From CAVOOW01 sp963697675 (GTDB lineage: Bacteria > Actinomycetota > Actinomycetes > JACCUZ01): a DNA stretch of 64,000 nucleotides. Location of the stretch: the NCBI GenBank assembly GCA_963697675.1, contig CAVOOW010000005.1, forward strand, positions 62,001-126,000, written 5' to 3'. Every line of letters begins with the position of its first letter. Within the stretch, counting starts at the first letter, position 1. The notes beneath the pieces were generated by a model. That model did not search any database. It worked only from the letters and a program-made list of their open reading frames with translations, and was not told the DNA's origin. Shown here in pieces: positions 16,768-25,576 of this stretch. The position numbers and the translations under genes are program-made.

Positions 16768-17368
16768 TCAGCCGGGATCGCGGCCGAGGAATGCGACCAA
16801 CCGGTCACTCGGACTGTCCAACGCCCGCGACAGATCCACGCGCGGGGCGAAGCGCGTGGGCCGGTCGGCGTCGCGCACGAAGAGCGGGCAGAGCTCGAGC
16901 AGCTCCTCGGCCAGCGCCGCCGGCACCGGCCGGTCCTGCCCGCAGGCCCGCGCGACATCCCACCCGTGCACGGTGACCTCGACCGCACCCGCGGCGGCAA
17001 CGATGCCGGGGGTCAGGACGCGGTCCACGATCGAGATGTCACCGGGGTCGCGGGCGTTGGCCCACGCGCCGATCATCCGGCAGCCGCGGTTGCGCAGGCT
17101 GGCAACAGGATCGAGAGCCGGATCGCCGTAGTCGTCGTCGTTGTCGTCGTCCGTCGTCCAGATGACCGACCGCGATCGCCTCGTGCAAGGTGAGCAGCGA
17201 GTCGTTCATGTGCAGCAGGAGCGCGCGCAGGTCCCAGTCGTCGCACGGCGTCGGGTTGGACATGGCCCCTGGCGTGACCAGCAGGAGGCCACCCAAGGTG
17301 TAGGCCATGGCGCGTTCCAGCAGGGCGACGCCCCCCGTCACCACCGTCGATGTAGCCCCCGCGTTCAT
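16768..17368 (-). CDS. TIGR03086-type metal-binding/mycothiol-family protein (frameshifted)
   Basis: About 199 residues of the DinB-like TIGR03086 family. N-terminal half: VALLERAMAYTLG and NPTPCDDWDLRALLLHMNDSL with the conserved Trp-Asp...His. C-terminal half: AAGAVEVTVHGWDVARACG with the second His, then a family-typical end. A +1 insertion at the doubled C of 17151-17152 breaks the frame inside an Asp-rich loop (GAC repeats). Start ATG 17368 overlaps the sigma-factor stop (ATGA), so it is co-translated with it and is likely in the same stress regulon. Confidence 0.8.
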
Positions 17369-18378
17369 GGGGAGACGGAGGAAAGGACCGCCTGGTCGTC
17401 TGCGGGCAACGTCATCGGCAACCCGAACGTCGGGAACAGGCTCAGGTCGAAGAACACGGTCATGTGCGAGATGCCGGCCGCCGTGAGAGTGACGACCTGC
17501 AGCTGGAACGCGCGCCAGATCCCGTCGGCGTGGCGCATGTACAAGGCGAAAGCGGGCTGGCCGTTGGCCTTGGTGGGCACCATCTTCATGCCGCCGGGGT
17601 CTCCCGGGCACTGGGTGTCGATGAGCCGGCCGATGTCGGCCGTGCCCTGGTACCAGCCGGTGAACGGTGGCATCTCCCACACGGCGTCGGCGGTGAAGAC
17701 CTTGACGATCGCGGCGATGTCCTTCTGCTCGAGCGCACGGGCATAGGTGTCCAACAGGTCGCGTTGCGCCGGGTCGGTCGGCTCCACGATGTCGTCTTCG
17801 GTCAGCCCGGCCTCATCGAGCTGGGCCCGCGCCCGCTGCAGGCTGCTGTTCACCGCGGCCACGGACGTGTCCATCACCTCGGCCACCTCGGCGGCTCGCA
17901 GCCTGAGCACGTCACGAAGCACGAGCACCGCACGCTGGCGGGGCGGCAGGAACTGCAGCGCGGCGATCAGCGCGAGCCTGATGCTCTCCCGGGACGCGAC
18001 GATGGCCGCAGGGTCGCTCGTGCTGCCGACCATGGCATCGGGCACCGGCTCGAGCCAGAGCACCTCGGCCTGCTCGATCAGCGGGTCCGAGGGGTCGGAG
18101 CTCGGTGCACCGAGTCCGGTCGGGAGCGGGCGCCGGTTGCGGCTGTCGAGTGCGCTGAGGCAGGCGTTCGTCGCGATGCGATAGAGCCAGGTGCGCAGGG
18201 ACGACCGGCCCTCGAAGCCGTGGTAGGAGCGCCACGCGCGCAGGTAGGTCTCCTGCACCAGGTCCTCGGCGTCGTGGACCGAGCCGAGCATCCGATAACA
18301 GTGCGCCAGCAGCTCCCGCCGGTAGGGGCCGGTGACCTCTAGGAAGTCCTCGTCAGCGAGCTGATCGGTCATGTCCAT
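17365..18378 (-). CDS. ECF RNA polymerase sigma factor, SigG-like, with SnoaL-type C-terminal domain
   Basis: A 337-residue sigma factor. Region 2: YRRELLAHCYRMLGSVHDAEDLVQETYLRAWR and RTWLYRIATNACLSALD. Region 4: LQFLPPRQRAVLVLRDVLRLRAAEVAEVMDTSVAAVNSSLQRARAQL. From about residue 205 an NTF2/SnoaL-like domain (VKVFTADAVWEMPPFTGWYQG) follows, as in the SigG/SigJ/ECF41-like groups where that domain modulates activity instead of an anti-sigma factor; none is encoded nearby. A CGATGAGTT-N13-GGGTCT element precedes it, implying self-activation. Start at 18378 or the second Met at 18372. Confidence 0.9.
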   Translation of the reverse strand: MDMTDQLADEDFLEVTGPYRRELLAHCYRMLGSVHDAEDLVQETYLRAWRSYHGFEGRSSLRTWLYRIATNACLSALDSRNRRPLPTGLGAPSSDPSDPLIEQAEVLWLEPVPDAMVGSTSDPAAIVASRESIRLALIAALQFLPPRQRAVLVLRDVLRLRAAEVAEVMDTSVAAVNSSLQRARAQLDEAGLTEDDIVEPTDPAQRDLLDTYARALEQKDIAAIVKVFTADAVWEMPPFTGWYQGTADIGRLIDTQCPGDPGGMKMVPTKANGQPAFALYMRHADGIWRAFQLQVVTLTAAGISHMTVFFDLSLFPTFGLPMTLPADDQAVLSSVSP

Positions 18379-18416
18379 GCCTCCTGCGTCCTGGCCTTGG
18401 CGCCTTCCAACTGTAT

Positions 18417-18444
18417 AGACCCCCCGTACGACAAGAACTCATCG
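18417..18444 (-). promoter_or_regulatory. Putative autoregulatory ECF promoter of the sigma factor
   Basis: Minus-strand CGATGAGTT (18436-18444), 13 bases, GGGTCT (18417-18422), about 40 bases before the sigma-factor ATG. Same blocks and spacing as three other sites in the window. Confidence 0.65.
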
Positions 18445-18451
18445 TCGCGAT

Positions 18452-18479
18452 CGATGAGTTTCTCCGCCCGATCCGGTCG
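18452..18479 (+). promoter_or_regulatory. Putative ECF promoter of the divergent VOC gene
   Basis: Plus-strand CGATGAGTT (18452-18460), 13 bases, CGGTCG (18474-18479), about 70 bases before the VOC ATG at 18550. It lies back to back with the sigma-factor promoter, only seven bases apart. Confidence 0.6.
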
Positions 18480-18549
18480 TAAGGGACGGGGGCAGCACCA
18501 ACGGGCTGGCCAGTGGACCCCCGAGGCGCCCATGCGAGGAGACGTACCG

Positions 18550-18939
18550 ATGAGAATGATCTTCGTCAGCCTGCCGGTCAAGGACCTGGCCTCCTCGACC
18601 GCGTTCTTCACCGGACTCGGCTTCGAGTTCAACGCGGAGTTCTCCGACGACTACGCCACGTGCATGGTCGTCGACCAGAACATCTACGTCATGCTGCTCG
18701 CCGAAAAGCGGTTCCGTGACTTCATCAACGGCGAGATCAGCGACGCCACGACGGCGACCGAGGTCATCACCGGCCTGTCCGTCGACAGTCGCGCGCAGGT
18801 CGACGAGCTGGTCGCCAACGCCATCGCCGCGGGCGGTAAGCCGTGGAAACCGGTCGTCGAGGAAGGTCCGATGTACGGAGGCAGCTTCCAGGACCTCGAC
18901 GGCCACGTCTGGGAACTGATGCACATGTCCGAGAGCTAG
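18550..18939 (+). CDS. VOC family protein linked to the sigma factor
   Basis: A 129-residue vicinal-oxygen-chelate protein: MIFVSLPVKDLASSTAFFTGLGFEFN (first module), VMLLAEKRFRDFI, and GGSFQDLDGHVWELMHM (second module with the D-x-D-G-H-x-W-E ending). The ATG at 18550 has AGGAG about ten bases upstream. Such glyoxalase-fold proteins are commonly controlled by ECF factors with SnoaL domains; the divergent arrangement and shared promoter motif support that here. Enzymatic activity is unknown. Confidence 0.88.
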   Translation: MRMIFVSLPVKDLASSTAFFTGLGFEFNAEFSDDYATCMVVDQNIYVMLLAEKRFRDFINGEISDATTATEVITGLSVDSRAQVDELVANAIAAGGKPWKPVVEEGPMYGGSFQDLDGHVWELMHMSES

Positions 18940-18951
18940 ACGCCGTCCTGA

Positions 18952-20673
18952 TCATCGCGAGCGGTCCGCCACCATCAGCCGTACGTCTCGAACCGCGTTG
19001 CGGACCCTCATCGCGGACTCGTCATCGGGCATCTGCTGCGCGGCCAGCTCTGCCTCGGCGCGAGCCCGGTAGTGGGCGATCTCCTCGGCCACCCGCGACT
19101 CGTCCCAGCCCAGCTCGGGCGCCATCAGGGACGCGACCTCGGCGGCCGCGGTCCGTCCGTGGTCCTCGGCCTCGATGGCGATGTGGGTGCGCCGGGTGAG
19201 GACGTCGTCGAGATGCAGTGCGCCCTCATGGGTCGCGGCGTAGACGGGTTCGACCCGCAGATAGTCCGCGGCGCCCCCGATCGGCTTCGCGAGGTCCGGC
19301 CGGCGGGCCATCAGGTCGTCGAGGTCGGCGACGAGCGAACCGTAGCGGCCCAGCAGGCGTTCGATCTGCGGCTGCGTGAGCCCGCGAGCCGCACCGCTGC
19401 GACTGAAGGACTGTCGCGCGTTCTCCAGGCCCACGGCCCCGAGCAGCGGGATGTTCTCCGTGTCGCTCGGCGCCACCGGGCGGTCGAGCCCCTTGACCGC
19501 GCGATCGACGACGTCCTTGGCCATCACCCGGTAGGTCGTGTACTTGCCGCCGACGATGCTGGTGAAGCCCGGCACCGGGGACTCGACCGCGTGCTCACGG
19601 CTGAGCTTGCTGGTCGTGCCCGCGTTGCCCTTCACCAGCGGGCGCAGCCCCGCGAAGACGCCGGCGATGTCCTCGCGGGTCAGCTTGACCTCGAGCACCC
19701 GGTTGAGGTTGCGCAGCAGATAGTCCACGTCGGCAGACGTCGCCGCTGGATGATCCAGACCCTCGTCCCACGCGGTGTCCGTGGTGCCGATCAGCCAGTG
19801 CCTGCCCCATGTGCGGACGAACAGCACGCTGTCCTCGGCGCGCACGAACATCGACACGGCGGAGTCGATCTTCGTACGAGGCACCAGGATGTGGACGCCC
19901 TTCGACGCCTGCACGTGGAACATCGGCCGGCCACCGGACATCGCCTGGATCTGGTCCGACCAGACCCCTGTCGCGTTGATCACCTGGCGGGCCGTGACCT
20001 CGAAGACGCCGTCTGCCTCGAGGTCGTGCAACCGGACGCCCGTCACGACACCGTGCTGCTTGACGAGCCCGACCACCTTGACGGCCGAGAGAACATCCGC
20101 ACCACGGGAGGCCGCGGTGCGTACCAGCTCGAGGGTGTGCCGGGAGTCGTCGACCTGGGCGTCGTAGAACGTGAGCGCACCGACGAGGTCGAGCTTGATG
20201 CCAGGCGACAGGCTGCGTACGGCGCGTCGCGTCAGGTGGCGGTGCCGGGGAACGGCACCTGCGCCACCCAACGTGTCATAGAGCAGCAGGCCAGCACCGA
20301 CGTAAGCGCGTTCCCACACCCGGTGGCGCAGCGGGTAGACGAACTGGATGGGTTTCACCAGGTGCGGGCAGAGCTTTTCCAGCATCAGGCTCCGCTCGTG
20401 CAGCGCCTCCCGGACAAGTCGGAAGTTGAACTGCTCGAGATAGCGCAACCCACCGTGGATCAGCTTGCCCGAGCGGCTCGACGTGCCCGCCGCCCAGTCG
20501 CGCATCTCGACAAGGGCCACCGACAGACCGCGGGACGCGGCGTCCAGTGCGGCTCCGGCACCGGTGACGCCACCACCGATGACGAGCACGTCGTAGTCGG
20601 AGCGAGCCATCCGGTCGATGGTCTCGGCGCGCGCCTGCAGGCTGAGGGTCGATGTCCCGGCTGAGGTTGTCAT
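18952..20673 (-). CDS. glpD: Glycerol-3-phosphate dehydrogenase, FAD-dependent (GlpD)
   Basis: A 573-residue flavoprotein that oxidises sn-glycerol 3-phosphate to dihydroxyacetone phosphate and passes electrons to quinone at the membrane. FAD-binding VLVIGGGVTGAGAALDAASRG lies at residues about 29-49; GTSSRSGKLIHGGLRYLEQF is the classic second signature; FYDAQVDDSRHTLELVRTA and GGKYTTYRVMAKDVVD are also GlpD-specific, with the DAO C-terminal domain after residue about 400. Start ATG overlaps the stop of the acyl-CoA ligase gene by ATGA, so both share an operon. Confidence 0.93.
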   Translation of the reverse strand: MTTSAGTSTLSLQARAETIDRMARSDYDVLVIGGGVTGAGAALDAASRGLSVALVEMRDWAAGTSSRSGKLIHGGLRYLEQFNFRLVREALHERSLMLEKLCPHLVKPIQFVYPLRHRVWERAYVGAGLLLYDTLGGAGAVPRHRHLTRRAVRSLSPGIKLDLVGALTFYDAQVDDSRHTLELVRTAASRGADVLSAVKVVGLVKQHGVVTGVRLHDLEADGVFEVTARQVINATGVWSDQIQAMSGGRPMFHVQASKGVHILVPRTKIDSAVSMFVRAEDSVLFVRTWGRHWLIGTTDTAWDEGLDHPAATSADVDYLLRNLNRVLEVKLTREDIAGVFAGLRPLVKGNAGTTSKLSREHAVESPVPGFTSIVGGKYTTYRVMAKDVVDRAVKGLDRPVAPSDTENIPLLGAVGLENARQSFSRSGAARGLTQPQIERLLGRYGSLVADLDDLMARRPDLAKPIGGAADYLRVEPVYAATHEGALHLDDVLTRRTHIAIEAEDHGRTAAAEVASLMAPELGWDESRVAEEIAHYRARAEAELAAQQMPDDESAMRVRNAVRDVRLMVADRSR

Positions 20674-22461
20674 CGCTTCCTGCTGTACACCGCGTCGACG
20701 TCGGCGGCGAAGTCCGCCATGACCGTTGCCCGCTTGAGCTTCAGCGTCGGTGTCAGGTGACCGCTCTCCTCGGTCAGGTCGATCGGCAGCACGCGGATGT
20801 GTTTGATGCCTTCAGCCGAGGAGACCGTCGCGTTTGCCGCGTCCACTGCCACGCGCAGCTCGGCGAGCAGGTCGGGGTCATCGACCAGGTCTGCCACGGG
20901 AACGGCCGGTCGCTTGGCCTGCGACAGCCAGTCGGCGACCGCGTCGGCGTCGAGGCTGAGCAACGCTGCCACGGATGCACGGCCGTCGCCGATCACGATC
21001 GCCTGACTGACCAGCGGGTGCGCGCGCAGCACGTCTTCCAGCGGCCCCGGAGCCACGTTCTTGCCCGACGACGTGACGAGGATCTCCTTGGCCCGGCCGG
21101 TGATCGTGAGGAAGCCGTCGCCGTCGAGAGACCCCAGGTCGCCGGTGTGGAACCAGCCGTCCGCGTCGAGCACCGCGTCGGTGGCGGCGTCGTCGTGCCA
21201 GTAGCCGTGGAAGACATGGCCGCCGCGCACGAGCACCTCGCCGCCGTCAGCGATGCTGATCTCGAAGCGGGGCAGAGCCCGGCCGACCGAGCCGATGCGC
21301 ATCGCCGTGCGGGTGTTCACGGTGGCGGCGGCCGTGGTCTCGGTGAGTCCGTAGCCCTCGAGCACCGTCACCCCGACGCCGCGGAAGAAGTGCCCGAGCC
21401 GGGGGCCGAGCGCGGCGCCGCCGGAGATCGCCCACCGGGTGCGGCCACCGAACGCCGCCCGGATCTTGCCGTAGACGAGCCGATCGAACAGTGCACGACG
21501 CGCCCGAAGCGACAGGCCGGGGCCGCGTCCGCCACGGACCTCGAGCGCCTCGCTGTAGGCGATGGCTGTGGCTGTCGCGAGGTCGAACACCCGGACTTTG
21601 CCGGCGGCGTCCGCCTTGCGGCGCGCGCCGTCGTACACCCGCTCGAAGACCCGTGGGACGGCGAGTACGAAGGTCGGCCGGAACGTGGGCAGGTCGCGCG
21701 TGATCCGCGCGACATCGCTGTGACCCATGTGCACGCCCTTGTGCAGGACGGCGATCTGCAGCATCCGGCCGAACACGTGCGCCAGCGGCAGAAAGAGCAG
21801 CGTCGCCCCGTTTTCGTCCTCGAACAGCTCCGGCAGCATCTCGATCGCGCTGGTCACCTCGGCCAGGAAGTTGCCATGGGTCAGCTCACAGCCTTTCGGC
21901 CGGCCCGTGGTCCCGGAGGTGTAGATCACCGTCGCGAGGCTGTCCTGCGTCAGGGCCCCGCGCCGCCGCTCGAGCTCTGCGCGGGCTTCGGGCGAGTCGT
22001 GCTCCGCTGCCGGCGGCCTCGAGCGCCTGAAGCGTCGGGCGGCCCTCGACCTCGTCGATCGTCCAGTGGTGGCGCAGGCCGGGCAGGTCATTGCCGACGG
22101 TGTCGAGCATGACCGCGTGGCCGCGGCCTTCGACGACGGCACCGACAGCGCCGGAGTCCGCCAGGCTCCAGCGGAGCTGCTCGGCCGAGGACGTCTCGTA
22201 GACCGGCACGGTCACTGCGGCCACCGCCCAGAGGGCGGCGTCGACCAACGTCCACTCATAGCGCGTCTTCGCCATCAGCGCGACGCGGTCGCCGGGCGCG
22301 ACCCCGGCGGCGAGGAAGCCGAGTGCGAGTGCTGTGACCTGCTCGTGCAGCGCCAGGGCGGTGATTGGCTGCCACACCGCCCCGGCGCGCCGACTGACCA
22401 GCACACGGTCCGGCGCGCGCTGCGCGTGGCCAGGAATGATCTCAGCGAGATTCGTCGTCAT
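20670..22461 (-). CDS. Long-chain fatty-acid-CoA ligase, AMP-binding (frameshifted)
   Basis: About 596 residues after removing a +1 insertion near 22004. N-terminal part: MTTNLAEIIPGHAQRAPD, LGFLAAGVAPGDRVALMAKTRYEW. C-terminal part: the AMP-binding motif VIYTSGTTGRPKGCELTHGN, YGLTETTAA, and GRAKEILVTSSGKNVAPGPLE (A8 region). This is the FadD/FAA1-like long-chain group that activates fatty acids to acyl-CoA. The break is at a lengthened G run (AGCG-GAGC) and looks artefactual. It precedes glpD with a 4-base overlap, pairing glycerol and fatty-acid use, i.e. lipid breakdown. Confidence 0.88.
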
Positions 22462-22489
22462 CAGGTGACGACTCTCGCACAGCCAACGC

Positions 22490-23509
22490 TCAGAGGCGGC
22501 AGGCCGTCGCCGACCTCAGCGACGCCTTGTACGCAGCGAGCTTTGCTGCCGACTCGGTCAGCGCCCAGTTCTGCCTGAGACCGCCTTTCGTGCTGTTGAA
22601 GTAGGAGATGGCAGCCACCCGGTTGGTGTGCGCGGCGGCCCAGGCCCAGCTCGCCGTCCACCACTGCACCGCGGTCGGCGAGCCGAAGCCGTTCGTGGCG
22701 CCGGTCTCGCCGAGGCCGACCATCTTGTCCGAGTGCCCGCGGGCATCCAGCCAGGCCAGGATCCGGCCCAACCGCACGGCATAGCCGTCGCCACTGTGGT
22801 TCTGGTAGAGGTCGACACCGAGGAAATGGCAGCGGTCAAGAACCGCCTCGGTGATGAAGCCCTCGGGGTGACCGTTCTTGTTCCTCGGGTTGAAGCACCA
22901 GTCCCCGATGATCGGCACGGAGACGACGTTCTTCAGGTTAGTCTCGTTGGACATGACGTCGTGGATGCGCGTCCACGCCTTGGCGAAGTCTGCAGGCGTG
23001 CCGGTGTTGTCGTTGTGCGGCTCGTGGTTGAACGTAACGATGACCGGCTTGGCGTACGCGGCATAGCGGCGGGCGCGGGCTCGGATGTCCGCGTCGTACC
23101 TTCCTGACGCGATGGCCGCCCAGCCACCGGCGGCCGTGGAAGCCGGCTTGAAGGAGATCCACGGCAGCCGGTTCGCGGCGTGGTCCTTCGTGATGTTGCG
23201 TGTCTCGCCGGTGCCGCCGGACCACTTGTAGTAGGTGCGGCGCAGCCCTGTGGGCCCGACCTTGGTCAGCAACGACTCCCAGTCGGCCCCCGAGGCGCCG
23301 AGATAGATCTTCCCGGGCTTGTGCCCGGGCCACGCAGCGCCTGCGGCGGGAGCAGCCGAGGCAAGTGCAGAGCCGAGCGTCGTCTTCGCGGCGACGGCTG
23401 CGACGGCGAGCGAGCCGAGCGTCAGGACTTGCCGGCGGTTGAGGCCGGAGCTGGGGTCGGGGGGTCGGTCGATGACGCGGTGGCGACCGGGGGCAGGCCG
23501 ATCAGGCAT
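22490..23509 (-). CDS. Tat-secreted glycoside hydrolase family 26-like protein
   Basis: A 339-residue exported protein. Residues about 22-50 form a twin-arginine signal (NRRQVLTLGSLAVAAVAA ... ASA). The mature part is a (beta/alpha)8-type hydrolase: PVIVTFNHEPHND carries the probable acid/base Glu at about residue 161 and MVGLGETGA the probable nucleophile Glu at about 266, as in GH26 mannanase-like enzymes. ATG 23509 with a GAAGGA Shine-Dalgarno follows a c-di-AMP riboswitch, so expression is tied to cell-wall/osmotic signalling. The polysaccharide target is not known. Confidence 0.82.
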   Translation of the reverse strand: MPDRPAPGRHRVIDRPPDPSSGLNRRQVLTLGSLAVAAVAAKTTLGSALASAAPAAGAAWPGHKPGKIYLGASGADWESLLTKVGPTGLRRTYYKWSGGTGETRNITKDHAANRLPWISFKPASTAAGGWAAIASGRYDADIRARARRYAAYAKPVIVTFNHEPHNDNTGTPADFAKAWTRIHDVMSNETNLKNVVSVPIIGDWCFNPRNKNGHPEGFITEAVLDRCHFLGVDLYQNHSGDGYAVRLGRILAWLDARGHSDKMVGLGETGATNGFGSPTAVQWWTASWAWAAAHTNRVAAISYFNSTKGGLRQNWALTESAAKLAAYKASLRSATACRL

Positions 23510-23521
23510 CGTGAGTCCTTC

Positions 23522-23652
23522 TCCGACGCCTGCGAGGTGAGCTGTCGGGTTAGGGCCGGAGGTATGGCCCCGTCGCAGCTGGGCGACTTCACCCCAAGGA
23601 CGCTTGCGCGCCCACAAACCTGGGTTCCCCGCTCCTGCCAGCGGTTGTGTTC
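23522..23652 (-). ncRNA. Cyclic di-AMP riboswitch (ydaO-yuaA leader)
   Basis: The leader of the secreted hydrolase gene, read on the minus strand, contains in order the conserved blocks of the ydaO-yuaA class: GCTGGCAGGAGC (23631-23642), GGGGAACCCA (23621-23630), GGGGTGAA (23588-23595), and CCCGACAGCTCACCTCGCAG ending in GGCG (23527-23550). Spacing and order fit the class. It ends about 12 bases before the start codon and adjoins the Shine-Dalgarno. In actinobacteria this class turns off cell-wall hydrolase genes when c-di-AMP is high. Edges are approximate. Confidence 0.85.
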
Positions 23653-23726
23653 AGGGGGCACGACGCACGGGGCAGGACTCGGCGATCCGCACGCCGATCG
23701 CGGTCTGAACGGGCCGCGACACGCGA

Positions 23727-23757
23727 ACTTTAAGGGATCGTTGCGGGAGTGTGTCAA
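23727..23757 (-). promoter_or_regulatory. Putative housekeeping promoter of the riboswitch transcript
   Basis: TTGACA (23752-23757, minus strand) and TAAAGT (23727-23732; TANNNT type) separated by 19 bases, a little long. It would start a transcript of about 210 leader bases carrying the riboswitch. Confidence 0.45.
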
Positions 23758-23797
23758 TCGTCGGCCGGGCATATGCCGATACACACGGATATGCGTT

Positions 23798-24556
23798 CTA
23801 GAACTGGATGCCGCGGGTCAGCGCGCCGTCGACCACCAGGTTGGTGCCGCTGATCCTGCTGGCCCGTGAACTCGCAAGGAAGACGACCGCGTCGGCCACC
23901 TGGTCGGGTGTGCCCATGTGTCCGGTCGGGTTGAGGTCGATCGCGGTCTTGAAGAGCTCGGGATTGCCGGTTTCGATGCTGGCCCACACGCCACCCTCGA
24001 AGTAGGTGTTGCCGGGCGAGACGGAGTTGGCCCGGATCCCGGTCGCGGCGAGCTGCATGGCGAGCCCGTGGATGTAGCCGACGATGGCGGTCTTGGCGGT
24101 GCCGTACGGTCCCGAGGCGAAGTCCGACTCGCGCCCGGAGACGCTGGAGATGGCGATGATCGAGCCGGCGTCGCTGGCCTCGAGGTGCGGCGTGGCGGCC
24201 CGCACCAGCCGCACGGTGTGCATGACGTCGACGTTGAGGCTGGACAGCCAGTTCTCCTCGGTGTCCGGGATCGCCAGCGCGCTGACGTTGGCCACCACGA
24301 CATCGAGCCCGCCGAACGCCTCCGCGGACTGCGCCACCCATGCCGCCAGCGCGTCGCCGTCACCGACGTCGAGCACCGAGCCCGTGGCGGAACCGCGCTC
24401 CTGCATGGCCTTCTCCGTGTCAGCGATCTCGTCGGCACTGCGGGCGCAGAAGCCGACGACGGCGCCCTCGTCGAGAAAGCCGGCGACGATGGCACGTCCG
24501 ATGCCGCGGGTTCCCCCAGTGACGAGGACACGCTTGCCGGCGAGCTGGAGGTCCAT
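23798..24556 (-). CDS. SDR family NAD(P)-dependent oxidoreductase
   Basis: A 252-residue classical short-chain dehydrogenase. Rossmann motif VLVTGGTRGIGRA at residues about 10-22, NVSAL in place of the usual NNAG, ISSVSG with the catalytic Ser and YGTAKTA with the catalytic Tyr and Lys, and a typical GTNLVVDGALTRG end. AAGGAG lies 6 bases before the ATG. It is the last gene of a tight four-gene unit (CHRD protein, hydroxy-acid oxidase, amidase, SDR; gaps 6-10 bases). Substrate unknown. Confidence 0.9.
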   Translation of the reverse strand: MDLQLAGKRVLVTGGTRGIGRAIVAGFLDEGAVVGFCARSADEIADTEKAMQERGSATGSVLDVGDGDALAAWVAQSAEAFGGLDVVVANVSALAIPDTEENWLSSLNVDVMHTVRLVRAATPHLEASDAGSIIAISSVSGRESDFASGPYGTAKTAIVGYIHGLAMQLAATGIRANSVSPGNTYFEGGVWASIETGNPELFKTAIDLNPTGHMGTPDQVADAVVFLASSRASRISGTNLVVDGALTRGIQF

Positions 24557-24565
24557 GGTGGCTCC

Positions 24566-25567
24566 TTAGAGAAGGGACTGCGCGCGGGAACGCAGCTCTG
24601 CGTGGATGCCACCGAACGCGTCGGCGGCCGGGAGCAGCGATTTCGCCGCCTTGACCACGACGCTGTAGTTGGCGTCGACGACGTTGGCGACTGGCACCTG
24701 GGCGATCTGCGACACGAGCTGGTAGGCGTCCATCGGGTGCAGGGCATAGAGCTCGCTGATCCAGTGCACGAGCTCGGCGTTGCCGATCCGCCAGGAGTCC
24801 TCCATGGGCCGGCTGGAGCCGATCGCCATCCAGTGCGTGTCGTCCTCGATCCGTGGCCAGCCGGGGGCCCGGCCCTTGATGAGCTCGACGATGAGCGTCG
24901 TTGTCATCGCGCCCTCGACCGCGGTGCCGCAGGCCTCGCCCTCCCCTTGGCGATAGTGGCCGTCACCGAGGGAGAACATCGCGCCCTCGACGTTGACACC
25001 GAGGAAAACCGTTGCCCCGGCGCGCATCTGGGGCGTGTCCATGTTGCCGCCGAACCGCTCCGGCACCAATGAGGACCGCACCTCGTTGCCAGGCGGCGCG
25101 ACGCCGACGGTGCCGAGCATCGGCTCGATCGGCAGCTCGATGACGTGGTCGCTGTGCCGGGCAGCGAACGCCATCGTGTTGCGCGCCCGGTCGAGCTGGT
25201 AGATCCAGGTCGTGTCCGGCAGCGCGTCCTGCAGCGACACGGTGCGATCGGTGCTCGTCATGCCGCCGAAGAACGGGATCGTCGCCGAGGCTGCCCAGTC
25301 ACGCGCCGGCTTCAACGCCACGAGGTGCAGCGCGAGCGTGTCACCCGGCTGCGCACCCTCGACGTAGAACGGACCGGTCTGCGGGTTGACGAAGCGAAGG
25401 TCGACCTTCTCCGCGGACAGGTCGTCAACAGTGCGCAGCGCGCCACAGAACGCGTCCTCGGACCAGAGCCGCAAGGCGGTGCCGGGTTTGATCCGCATTG
25501 CGGCGGCGGCCCCGCCGAACGTGAAGGCGTACTGCTCGCGGGTCGGCGTGTATTCCAGGACGTCCAT
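24566..25567 (-). CDS. Acetamidase/formamidase family protein
   Basis: A 333-residue FmdA/AmdA-type amidohydrolase that releases ammonia from short amides. Landmarks: GPFYVEGAQPGDTLALHLVALKP, the Gly-Asp-rich LGVNVEGAMFSLGDGHYRQGEGEACGTAVEGAM with metal/substrate-binding residues, and NVVDANYSVVVKAAKSLLP at the C-terminus. It lies between a hydroxy-acid oxidase and an SDR gene in one operon, suggesting a pathway for a hydroxy-acid amide or similar compound. The actual amide is unknown. Confidence 0.85.
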   Translation of the reverse strand: MDVLEYTPTREQYAFTFGGAAAAMRIKPGTALRLWSEDAFCGALRTVDDLSAEKVDLRFVNPQTGPFYVEGAQPGDTLALHLVALKPARDWAASATIPFFGGMTSTDRTVSLQDALPDTTWIYQLDRARNTMAFAARHSDHVIELPIEPMLGTVGVAPPGNEVRSSLVPERFGGNMDTPQMRAGATVFLGVNVEGAMFSLGDGHYRQGEGEACGTAVEGAMTTTLIVELIKGRAPGWPRIEDDTHWMAIGSSRPMEDSWRIGNAELVHWISELYALHPMDAYQLVSQIAQVPVANVVDANYSVVVKAAKSLLPAADAFGGIHAELRSRAQSLL

Positions 25568-25576
25568 GTCGGGAAC

